Assembly (NCBI GenBank): GCA_020744425.1
Contig: JAGMUV010000043.1
Location: 310,001-374,000, forward strand
Origin: Dactylonectria macrodidyma
Taxonomy: Eukaryota; Ascomycota; Sordariomycetes; Hypocreales; Nectriaceae
Length of the DNA: 64,000 nt
Direction: 5' to 3'
Shown piece by piece: positions 9,558 through 19,220 of this stretch; the first letter of the stretch is position 1, and each line of letters starts with the position of its first letter. The position numbers and the translations under genes were made by a program. The notes beneath the pieces are model-generated. The model saw nothing but the letters and a program-made list of their open reading frames with translations, had not been told where the DNA came from and made no database searches.

Positions 9558-11461
9558 CTAAATTTCCATTCGAGGCCCTTGATACTCCTTCTTCGCCCAC
9601 AGCAAGTAATAGACAATACTAAGAAGGATAACTCCGCCGGTCATTAACGGGGCATAGTTCATCGTGGCTGGGGTGACAGAGGTTTGCGGAGGCCAGAGGC
9701 TAAAGAACCAGATAACAAGCATAAAAAGGCATCCAAAGATATTGTTGACAATGCCGAAAGTACCCGGGATATGCCAAGGGCCCCAAGCGAGAGAATGACC
9801 CTCACCAGTATTAGTATTAGCTAGAGCGGGAAGAGCAGTTGGATCAGGCATCTTATAGCCCTTAGTGCAACGGCGGTAGAGAAGGAGAGACGCGACTATG
9901 AGGTAGGATGAATATAGACTAGAGACGGAGATTGAGAGAATGGCGGTTAAGGCGACTGTAGAGCCGATATTGATAAGGCCAATAAGGCACGAGATGACAG
10001 AGGTGATAGTGAGGGCCCAGACGGGGATACAGGTACGGGAGTCAACCTATAATCAGAATAAGCCAACCTGTATATGATTTAAAAGTATCACCTAAGGCAG
10101 AGGGAAGCTATACATACCTTAGATAGAGTAGACCAGAATGGCAGACCACGATCTCTCGCGAAAGCCCAGAACACGCGGGAGGTGGCGGCGATAATGCCAA
10201 TAACAGCAGACATAGTCATGAAAATAATCAGGCAAGACATAGCAGCTGTTCCGCCCTTAGATCCGACAGCCTGGTAGAAAATCTGAATATAAGGGTACCC
10301 AGTCGGGGAGCTTATGGCCTCGTCGAAATCGGTAGCGCTGTAAAGTAGAGCAATAATCGTCGCAAGACCCATGGCCCCATTGATCAAAACACTAATCATA
10401 ATAGATCGAGGGACAGCCTTGGATGGATTCCTTACTTCCTCACACATCTATACGCTTTAGTTAATATTCTTATATTACCCGTAGAGCGGGCAAGGGGGGG
10501 GGGGGGGGGGGGCTTACATGGAAAGAGCAGTCAACACCTGAAGTACTCCACGTTAGTTCTCATACCAGCCAGACAGACCAAAAAGCTTGAAAGCTTACCA
10601 GCAAAGGAGAAGACAGCACCTAGCAACCCTACAAACCATGACAAACCCTGTGTGGGCCACATGCCTTCATTGCGGAACTCAAGGAAGATGTTAGATACAT
10701 CATCGCCATGGGAGCCAAAAGTGACCAACACGATAAAAATAGCGAAGAAGCCAAGAATATGCAGAACCAAGATGATCCCCTCAAGCTTAGGAAGCATAGA
10801 GCTAACGACCGTGTTGACAAAGATAGCAATCAAGACGCACATCCAAATCATCAATGCGCCCTGCCACGTCTGTGCATTGTATGATGGGATCATAAATGCA
10901 ATGAGACCCTGTATCTGGGTGGCGGCAAGAAAAGCGGCTCCGGCGCAGGTACCTTGCCATCCAGCCAGAGTTATCCAGCCAGTGATATAACTCAGGAACT
11001 TTGAGCAGGATCGAGGGGCCAGCATGGCCACCCAGTGATACTGGCCACCGGACGTAGGAGCGATAGAAACGAGCTCACAGAGAGTCGAGAAGACGCTGAT
11101 ATTACCGATCCAGACGAAGATAAACCCGTAAATGAGGCCGCCGGGGCCACCATTTGCAAGACCAGGTGCAAGGCTCGTAAGTGTGGCCTCCCATGTTGTG
11201 AGGATGGCACAGCTGAAGCCCAGGATGGTCAAGGAGCCAAAATTTCGCTGCACAACAAAGATTCCCACCAGTTAGTTTTATCGTGGTGGCGACGAGAGGG
11301 GGGGTTAGGAAGCCAGTCCAGCTTACGATGAGGATGGCTCTCTTGCCTAACCTGGCCAATTGCTTGCGATCGTAATCCTCCGAAATAGTCTCAACTCTGG
11401 GCTCTGGGGTTGTCCCCGGGCGCATATCTCTGAGCTCATGACTCTCGCGTCCAGGATCCAT
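9558..11461 (-). CDS. APC-superfamily amino acid/choline permease
   Basis: The five exons on the minus strand are 11461-11327, 11247-10599, 10537-10518, 10447-10118 and 10046-9558. All introns have GT...AG ends and the phases fit, giving 540 aa. The polar N-terminus (MDPGRESHELRD) is followed by the family signature LTILGFSCAILTTWEA and about 12 hydrophobic helices. The conserved loop GVDCSFHMCEEVRNPSKAVP is made by joining exons 2, 3 and 4; exon 3 is a 20-nt micro-exon. The C-terminus ends KKEYQGPRMEI. Fungal relatives (GABA permease and choline transporter groups) import amino acids, GABA or choline across the plasma membrane; the substrate cannot be told here. It is one of two clearly intact host-type genes in the window. 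Intron 3 holds a run of about 19 G. Confidence 0.9.
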
Positions 11462-12028
11462 GTTAAAGAATTGAGTGTGCTTCTGTGTCGATTGGCGGCG
11501 GGGTGAGAGTCGAATAGGAAATAGGAACTACAACAAGCACCAGCCAGTGCGGAGTACGCCCCCTCAGATCAGATGGGTGCTAAATGCGGGAAACTGATTT
11601 AGGTAGGGGAAGGTGATGGAAGGAAGTCCTGGCAGCTAATATGCACAAAGGGTTACCTATCTGTTAAGTATGGTTCGTGGCAAGCAGAGCCCATCCAGAA
11701 CGAACCTCTGAATTGGTTACGGCGAGTTAATGCACCTGGTTCAATAACGTAACAGTCCTAGTGTCATCTCCAAAACTGAGACGAGTAACGCTCATTATTC
11801 TTAGCTCGCTGGGACAAAAACAATGGTTGGTGGTTGGGTCGATCCAGATAACCTAGCCCTACCTAAATCCGGGGTGAAGAGTGTCCCACATCCTGACGGC
11901 GTTGACAAGACCCTGCTAGGCTAGTTCTTGTAGATATAGTAGACATGGTAGACATGACAGGGGCAAGTGACGGGCTTTGGACTCCGTAACTTCCGGGCTT
12001 TAAGTTACTCTCCCATGCGTCCCCCCCA
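11462..12028. other. Region upstream of the permease gene
   Basis: No coding sequence is seen. As the 5' flank of the minus-strand permease it should hold its promoter, but I cannot point to specific sites. The far end reaches the pogo remnant. Confidence 0.3.
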
Positions 12029-12568
12029 ATGAAGAAAACAGGGCTTTTCTTAGCTCCGCTAGCCCGGCCGCGAGCTTGTCAGTGCGAAATTAGCGGCCAA
12101 TATATGGGCATGGTTCCTAGGTCTGGACTCGGGCTGATTCGGCAACTGGTTTCTTCCCCAGCAGTCGGCAAGCGCTGGGCTTCTAACTTCGTCAAGCGAC
12201 ACCCAGAGCTCAAGACGCGTTTCTTTCGTAAATATGACTATCAGAGAGCAAAATGCGAAGATCCAGCCATAATTCGGAAGTGGTTCTCGCTCCTAGAGAA
12301 CACAATCGCGAAGTATTGCATCCGATCAGATGATATCTACAACTTTGACGAGACGGGCTTTATGATGGGTATAATTGCAAGCGGCATGGTTGTTACGGGC
12401 GCAGAAAGGCGTAGACAGCCGAAATCAGTGCAGCCTGGAAACCTGGAATGGGTTACAGTCATTCAGGCGATCAATGCAGAAGGCTGGGCGATCCAGCCGT
12501 TGATCGTGGTTGCGGGCCAATATCGCCTCGCTAACTGGTACTGTCGCACGACACGATTATTTGGATGA
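12029..12568 (+). pseudogene. Fot/pogo transposase fragment
   Basis: The frame contains the end of the CENP-B-type HTH (VGKRWASNFVKRHPELKTR), then the start of the DDE catalytic domain with its first Asp (YNFDETGFMMG), and continues to LIVVAGQYRLANWY before running into unrelated sequence. The N-terminal HTH and the second and third catalytic Asp are absent or decayed. The segment WASNFVKRHPEL is nearly identical to one at 25880-25925, so both come from related elements. No TIRs were found around it. Confidence 0.85.
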
Positions 12569-13929
12569 CTGAACAACGATCGGGAAGAAGATCCCCTGTG
12601 AATCGGGCATCGAAAGACTCTTGATTTTCTATCTAAGGAGCGACGAAGGCAGAGATGCTCATCAATCCACCAGGTCAACGCGTTGATCAATATATTGACA
12701 TCAATAAATCAACACACTGCTGCTGCTCAATATCGATTTACCTGATCTTTGATCCTTTTAGCACGCTCAGTGCGACACTATACTTTAGAGGGAGAGGAAC
12801 GCTGCGGCAGCGTAGTATCTGCAGCGCAAAGGTTGGGTGTATTCGCAGCAGGAGCAGCTCCAGGGCAAGGTCGCCTCGGTCTACGGATACCTGGGGAACA
12901 TCGACCTGAATAGACCATATGCAGCTGATGTTGTGGGTAGAGGAGGAGACGGTGAGGCGGTGACGGCGAGGCGGTGGCGGCGTGTCGTCGCAGGCGGACC
13001 TCAAGAGGGCGTGGTGCACGGTGACGCAGGCGGCGCTAACATGCTTCTGGAAAGGAAGCGCTTGTAAGTGATCACAGGGCGGAAATTGGGTTCGCCCGCA
13101 ATCATGGCTTCAGAGTGGCAGGGGTCTCGCGACGCCGGCAGGTTGGATAACATGATCAGATTACGGCTGCCTGCTCAGCGCATGCCTAGCTCAAGCCCGC
13201 TTTTTAGCCTCCGCCCGTCTTGTATGTAGACAGACTGCTTATTACCTCTGCCGAAGCCATGTGCCGGAGCCATTTCCCAGAGGGGACACTCAACTAGGCG
13301 CGAAGTCAAATCCCGCGATGCGGTTCGAAGACAACGAGAAGTCTAGCATGGTGCCAGGTGGAGGGAAAAGCAAGGGTGTGATAGGATCCATAGATTGGAG
13401 ATGGCTGAGGCACGTTCAGCCCTGACTCGTATGGAGCCAGAGTGCGTAATCAACCAATTCAACTCAACTGGTACCTCCTCGCAGTTGGATTGACATCCGG
13501 CCAAGTATATTTCAGTTGGATTGAAGTTGGAGGAGGCTGCTCTCAGTTGGATTGCAGTTGGTTGTTTCCGACCAACGGCTATCTCCGGTCTTAACGCCGA
13601 TCCCACTCATCACTACCACGAGGGTAGGACAATACCCTCCCTGCTCCATGACCGCATACTCTGCGCCATCCCAATAGTGTGTAGGGATGGGCACGTGTTT
13701 AATACACATGTGTATTAAACTGTTTTTTATTATACTGAAACTGTTTTTTATTCCGAATAAAAAACGCGTTTTTTATTGCAATATAACCACCATATATGAA
13801 GCTGCCCAACGGTCATATTACAAATAACCAAGACTGTGGAGGTAAGGAGGTCGGAACAGGGATTACATTGATCCTATGCACTAGGCTGTTTATGGATGGC
13901 GCTAAACCTAATTAGGAGTAGAATATAAT
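12569..13929. other. Non-coding or decayed interval
   Basis: Short open frames here show no recognisable domain. There are CAGTTGGATTG-type short repeats near 13480-13560 and an AT-rich stretch near 13720-13800 with an AAAAAACGCGTTTTTT palindrome. No gene is supported. Confidence 0.4.
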
Positions 13930-14025
13930 TCAGCCGAAGGCTGACTTTGCCTTTCGGTACGAAAAGGTCTTCTTAAGCTCTGGGATTTGCCTTTCGGTAC
14001 GAAAGGTTCTTCTTAAGCTCTGGGA
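13930..14025 (+). repeat. Helitron-type 5' end motif followed by a 40-bp tandem duplication
   Basis: The segment TTCAGCCGAAGGCTGACT matches the 5' ends of the Helitrons at 5421 (minus) and 25449 (plus). It is followed at once by two copies of a 40-bp unit (TTTGCCTTTCGGTACGAAA...CTCTGGGA, 13946-13985 and 13986-14025) that differ at about two positions. No matching 3' end was found nearby, so this is probably a truncated non-autonomous Helitron. Confidence 0.55.
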
Positions 14026-14029
14026 TTCC

Positions 14030-14544
14030 ACCCCCAAAATTTTGGGCCCCCCTTGCAAAATTACCGGATTAGGTGATTACCCGATTCGGAAGCGCAACTG
14101 CACCTCCTGTTGGTCCGGATTAACCCCATCCGGGTCCCTGTAATGGTCCGAATCCTCCCACTCTCATTTGCCACATGTGGGTGGACTTCGAATTCACCCT
14201 CGCCCCCCCGAGATCAAGTGTAAAGAAGTCTTCATTGGCTGCGTTTTTTCTGTTGAGAATCACGTGGGATTCACATGAACTTTTAATTTATAATAATGTC
14301 GTTGCTCTTGTCGTTTGCATTTTGCGAGATGCCTGCTTCTGCTTGAGTTAGGTGAAATCTATTATATTAGATCGGATTTTTAATATATAACATATACATA
14401 GGAAATAGTAGATTGATTTTTCTTAAAATCTCATTATTGATCTCCTTTATACCTTTTGGAATACCTGGTAGCCACTTGGCGGAGATTTTTAGTTTTTGGT
14501 GGATGTCTGGTGCTGCGAACCCCGCTTCAGACGTCATCATCATC
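14030..14544 (+). repeat. LINE 5' leader repeat, copy 1
   Basis: About 515 bp are repeated in the same orientation at 15809-16335. They share the starts CACCCCCAAAATTT, the block GAGATCAAGTGTAAAGAAG, and the block TTGGAATACCTGGTAGCCA. Copy 1 leads directly into an ORF resembling LINE ORF1, so it is best read as the 5' untranslated/promoter region of a Tad-like LINE. A solo LTR is the alternative, but clear TG...CA ends are not seen. Confidence 0.55.
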
Positions 14545-15130
14545 ATGGAACGCGAACCGGACGTTCCGGGCGGGGGACATCATCGTCCCCTGCGTAAAAG
14601 AGCCAGAACGACTAGGGCAATGGAATCGGAACAACAAGAAGGTGATAGGGAATGGGAGGAGGAGCAGATGGCACAAGAGTTATCCTAAGTCTGTAAGCAG
14701 CTTACCCAGGTTTGCAGCGAGCTGGAACAAACCCGGTTACAGTTAGATATCATGAACAATGCTCATGCAGCACGATCGCCTAGCCAGATATATTCAGATG
14801 CTGCCAGCATGACACCTGTTAGTATTGCCACTCTAATTCCATCCACGGTTCGATCGGCAACCGCGGAACCGGTGTTCTGCACAGCAGACACATCCAGGGT
14901 GTCCGAGGATCATATCAGAGATACTACACCAGCAGCGCTTCACAGGGCCATTGAACAGGAAATGCGAACGTCTAGCGACCAACCTAGTTGGCGATGCGTC
15001 GCAGTGACCAGAGACCAGAGATGGACGAAATACCAACCGCCTGAGGGTCATCGGTAGGAACGAGGAAGAACTGAAGGGATCAAGGCGATCATCGAGGCCA
15101 AGAACATTGTGGCTAACAGACAGACCGTCT
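14545..15130 (+). pseudogene. Tad-like LINE ORF1 (gag-like), N-terminal relic
   Basis: The frame opens with ATG at 14545 (MEREPDVPGGG) and is broken by TAA at 14686-14688. It resumes in frame through a coiled-coil-like stretch (QLTQVCSELEQTRLQLD) to AIEQEMRTSSDQPSWRCVAVTRD. That last stretch, and the following RVIGRNEEELKG in another frame, match the nucleic-acid-binding region of fungal Tad-type ORF1 proteins. A CAA-to-TAA change explains the first stop; at least one frameshift follows near 15050. Only the first third of ORF1 is present. Confidence 0.65.
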
Positions 15131-15222
15131 GACAGACCGACAAACCAGCCATTCTCGTCAGACCGACAGACCGGACAGACCGGTCGGTCTGAGGTGGTCT
15201 GGATCGGTCTGGGTTGGCCTAA
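15114..15222. repeat. CAGACCG-rich repeat with inverted copies
   Basis: Several copies of CAGACCG and its complement CGGTCTG alternate here (for example CAGACCGGTCGGTCTG). The tract can fold on itself. It lies just where the LINE ORF1 relic stops making sense. Confidence 0.6.
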
Positions 15223-15424
15223 GCGGGCTACTGTTTCAGTGCCCCCCATTGGTCTACTACGCCCTTAGGAAGACGGGGAAGGTCTGTTTGCTTAACCTGG
15301 TGCGTCTGTACTTGCCAGAAAACTATTGTAAAAATTCGCGTCGTGCTCCGTACGTGCGCATCCATACCTGCATTATGATATCTTCTAGCAGGACTTCGAG
15401 CCCCGTGCTGTCTATACTGCAGTC

Positions 15425-15808
15425 TCTTGATCCCTGTCTTAATTATTGACCCTCACCCTATTGGCTAGGTCTCTTAGGTCTGCATTAAGCTCTTTAAATC
15501 GTGCTACTCAAAATGGTGCCTGCTCTTCAAAGCCCGCTGCATAGGTCTTATTGGCTACGCAAAACAAAAGTAACACACACACGCGCCTTATTGGCCAAGT
15601 CTCTTCATCCACCCACCCAGAGCCGACCACTTAAAACCGCGCCCTCTTCTCAACACGTGCAGCAACCCCTAGTAAAACAGGCTCTAGTTTTGCAAGCTTC
15701 GTACTGAAAGGCTACTCAGCGCAAGGGAGCCGCCAACTTGCCCACCACGCCCAGCTTCCAACTTCCAACTTCCAACGTCCCCCGGCGGACGTGCGCCTTC
15801 CCCTGTTC
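15425..15808 (+). repeat. 0.39-kb direct repeat, copy 1
   Basis: This segment recurs at 18262-18654 at about 90% identity by eye. Shared blocks include CACCCTATTGGCTAGGTCTC, CATCCACCCACCCAGAGCCG and GGCGGACGTGCGCCTTCCCC. It contains several ATTGGC/CCAAT motifs and ends exactly where a different repeat starts in each copy. This looks promoter-like. Identity unknown; it may be the 5' end or LTR of an element. Confidence 0.75.
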
Positions 15809-16335
15809 ACCCCCAAAATTTGGCCCCCCCCCCCGGAAAATTACCCGATTAAGCCATGCGCAACTGCGCCTCCTAATTGGTCCTAATCCTCCCATTCTCA
15901 TTTGGCACATGTGCTCCTAATCCTCCCACTCTCATTTGCCACATGTGGATGAACTTCGAATTCACCCTCCCCCCGAGATCAAGTGTAAAGAAGTCTTCAT
16001 TGGCTGGGTTTTTTCTGTTAAGAATCACGTGGGTTTTACGTGAGCTTTTAATTTATAATAATGTTGGCGCTCTTGTCATTTGCATTTTGTGAGATGCCTG
16101 CTCCTGCTTAAGTTATTACATTATATCGGATTTATAATATGATATATATATATATATAGAAAATACAGGATTGATTTTTCTCGACATTTCATTATGATCT
16201 CCTTTATCCCTTTTGGAATACCTGGTAGCCACTTGACGGAGATTTGGGTCTTTGGTGGATATTTGGTGCTGCGAACCCCGCTTCAGACGTCATCATCGTC
16301 ATCGAACGCGAACCGGACGTTTTGGGCACCCGTTG
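15809..16335 (+). repeat. LINE 5' leader repeat, copy 2
   Basis: This is the second copy of the 14030-14544 segment, with small indels, a (TA)n tract near 16143-16160 and a duplicated CTCCCA(C/T)TCTCATTTG block. It breaks off after GAACCGGACGTTTTGGGC and runs into an unrelated pseudogene. Confidence 0.6.
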
Positions 16336-16382
16336 GAGTAGTGGCCAAGCGGAAGTCGAAGTGCAGCTTTAGTTGACGTCTA

Positions 16383-17655
16383 ATCGATTTTTAGTGCCGC
16401 CAAGGATCGGTCGTGGTTTGGCGCCGACTACACACCTCTCAACTCCACGGTCGGCCACTTGATGGGGGGGATTCAAACGCCGGTTGTGGGGATTGGCACG
16501 GTCGGACTTCCGGTCAAACGAAGTCCGAGGGCGACTGGTCCGCGATCCCGTGGCATCCTATGACCCTGCGCAACGTCCTTCATCCCCACAGGCATCTGTA
16601 ATGTCATTGGAAGTCCGATTCTAGACGAATACGATATCCATACGGGATCTAGTGTGCAAAACACAAAAGGCACCTTCATCGATAAACAGGGTAGGACCGT
16701 TGCCTACTTTGACCCCCACGGCAAATTCTTCCAGGTGAGGTTCAGCGGTCCACCGGTTGGGCCTCGGGTTGGCCCTATGCCCTTTGATCCGTCGGCAATA
16801 TACTGGATGAACGTGCGATGGGCCGACAGTGAGCGGTAGAAATGGGAGGCATCGCGTGCCGGCCAAGACCTGCAGCCGGCGGAGGTAGGCCCACTTTCTG
16901 TGGAAATGAGAAGATTCAAGTTGCTTAATTCATCCTGAATGTACAGTAGGGGAACCACTGTTTATGTACAGGTATGATCTCTTGTAGAATGTTCCTCCTT
17001 CTTCCACACCTTGCCACCGACTTGGTCGCCTCACATTTGTGATTTCCAACACTTTCGACCGAGGAAATGCAGTGGCTCAAGAAACACTGGGGCAGTAAAT
17101 TTAGGTTTCTAGCGAGCGACGGTCTCAACATCAACAAGGAAGAGGATCGCGAAGAGGGTCGTAGTATCCTCCGGGCCATCCTGGCCGGCAGTGAGGACAG
17201 CGACGACAGCGACGACAGCGATATCGGTCGGGACTACCCTAACGATGACCGCCCAGAGGGGCAGCTAGCTGACTAGTATTTTGACGCCGACGAACTCAAG
17301 TTCATCAAGAAGCATTAAGGTGACTCGCTAACATTCATGTCTAGCTTTGGGCTGAAATTCTACCGGTACAAGACCGAAGACTGCGAAGAGGCTAAGTCTA
17401 TTGTTAGTAGCATGATGCATCCCGATAACGACGACTACGCATCCGATTAGGGAGTGAAGGAAGAGTTCCAGCAAGAAGCCGGTCGGCTTAACAAGTTGGT
17501 ACATGTCAGACTGTCGGCAATAGGGGAGGGCTAAGGGGGAACCCCAGGTCCAGCAGAGGCTAGAGCAACTGAGCGAAGAGACGACCCGGGGCTGCCGGGC
17601 AGATAAGTCGTGGTACTGGCTAGGAAGAATATTAAGAGCGTGGATATGCATTTTA
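16383..17655 (+). pseudogene. Retrotransposon-Pol-like beta-barrel protein, decayed
   Basis: In one frame from 16383 I read KDRSWFGADYTPL, VVGIGTVGLPVKRSP and, after small frame jumps, LDEYDIHTGSSVQNTKG, GRTVAYFDPHGKFFQVR and YWMNVRWADSER. This resembles the protease-like beta-barrel domain of Copia/TNT-type Pol (DRS-F--Y-P...GIGTV-LPV) found in many stand-alone fungal proteins. Further on come WLKKHWGSKFRFLA, an acidic Asp-Ser run (17195-17225) and ELKFIKKH. Several stops (near 16837, 17274, 17316, 17447) fit CAG-to-TAG change. It may be the relic of a domesticated host gene rather than of an element. Confidence 0.5.
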
Positions 17656-18261
17656 ACTGTGACGTAGGTGGCAGGGCACCATTAATCATCCCCCCTTTCC
17701 CCTTTTCCTCTTCCTATTCTTAGCTGAACCTAAATAAAGTAAAGAGTAAGATGCTTCTTGCTTTCCCCATGTGCTGACGTTTTGGCCAATCCTTTGTACT
17801 CATGGAAAAAGCAAATCTGTTCACCGTTAATTGATCAATTCAATTGTGCGAGTATCCACATCAGCAGGGACAGTTGCTCTTGGCTGAAAATGTTGGATGG
17901 AGATCGGCGATGCCAAATCCTCTCTGAGCAACGAAATACAATATCTTTACCGAGTGGTATCAATCTTCGCATTGTATATACGATATCATTTAATCTATCA
18001 TAAATATCAGATGTGTCTCTTCTTTGTTCTGTACATTTGCCTGCCAACCTTGCAGGCTTATCTTACAATTGCTCTCTCTCTCTCACACACACACAGAGTA
18101 GTAATCTTAACTGCTCTCCCATTTTTATTGAAATATTTGCTAGTTCAATATATCCATGTCTTCATCAACTTCTACCTCAACTTCTGCCTCAACTTCAGCT
18201 TCTTATAACTACTCAAATTGACAATTTTCCCTCTTTGGTATTGTGATCTCTGCTAGTCTAA
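17656..18261. other. AT-rich interval without a supported gene
   Basis: No recognisable protein. There is a short (CT)n(CA)n microsatellite near 18073-18096. Open frames of 70-100 codons here lack domains. Confidence 0.4.
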
Positions 18262-18654
18262 GTCCCCTGATCCCTGTCTCAATTATTCACCCTCACCCTA
18301 TTGGCTAGGTCTCTTAGTTCCGCATTAAGCTCTTCAAATCGTGCCATTCAAAATGGTGCCTGCTCCTCAAAGCCTGCTGCGTATGTCTTAGTCTTATTGG
18401 CTACGCAAAATAAAGGTAACACACACACGCGCCCTATTGGCCAAGTCTCTTCATCCACCCACCCAGAGCCGACCACTTAAAACCGCGCCCTCTTCTCAAC
18501 ACGTGCAGCAACCCACTAGTAAAACAGCCATACAGGCTCTTGTTGCAAGCTTCGTATCGAAAGGCTACTCAGCGCAAGGGAGCCGCCAACTTGCCCATAA
18601 CGCCCAGCTTCCAACTTCCAACGTCCCCCGGCGGACGTGCGCCTTCCCCTGTAC
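18262..18654 (+). repeat. 0.39-kb direct repeat, copy 2
   Basis: This is the second copy of 15425-15808. It ends in GCGCCTTCCCCTG and is joined directly to Helitron 5' sequence that lacks its first 20 or so bases. Confidence 0.75.
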
Positions 18655-19220
18655 ATCAGTTCTTAAGTTTTCCCGAATAATGAGGGTTTGGTGCAGACAG
18701 GGATAAATAAGTTTCTCGGAATCTGATTGGTCCAGATTTTGTATGGCCAGTCGCAAAACAACGCGCAACTGGCTGATGGCACCAAAAGAGTGGGGCCAAT
18801 GGGTGCTGGCCCCTGAAAGGTTCACGCGGAGTGCCGGCAGCTTGCGTCCGTTTGGAATTGTTTGTTTACTCAGTACTGTACCAGTACCACGCGTTCAATT
18901 CATCTCCCCAATTCCACAGGTCTCGATATGGCCTCATTGATTGAGTAATGGATTTCGGTCTCAACCCCGAAGAGCTCTCTAATGATTTACTCTTCGTTGT
19001 TTGTGCTCGTTGTGGGGAGGAGAGACCGGAGAGTGCCTTCACAGCAAAGAGGCAGTCTGCTGGGCAAACTAAGCAATGCATAGACTGCCGTAACCAGCGC
19101 GTTTCTCATGTAAGCTCTACCTTCCTCGTCTATAAGTCTCTTAACCCTCATCAAATGAAGCATTCTAGATCCAAAGTCGTGCTCCAGACGCAGCGGAAAA
19201 TTGCACTTCGTCCATCCTCA
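18651..19220 (+). mobile_element. Helitron 5' fragment, truncated on both sides
   Basis: From TACATCAGTTCTTAAG the sequence follows the complement of the Helitron 5' region at 5410-4665 almost base for base, apart from the missing 5' tip and the insertion at 5212-5368. Similarity stops after CACCTGGCAGAC, where the LINE coding sequence takes over. It holds the copy of the zinc-motif N-terminus. Confidence 0.8.
18948..19220 (+). pseudogene. Helitron Rep N-terminus with CxxC motif, second copy
   Basis: The protein begins MDFGLNPEELSNDLLFVVCARCG and keeps the four cysteines (CARC...CIDC). It differs from the copy at 4945 by only a few residues. The open frame runs on past 19220 into LINE sequence (to 19268), which is a chance fusion. 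There is no Rep or helicase domain behind it. Confidence 0.65.

Noticed and set aside
19201..19220. LINE insertion with a target duplication inside the Helitron
   Set aside because: Helitron sequence does not resume after the LINE 3' tail at 23210, so a simple insertion is not supported.
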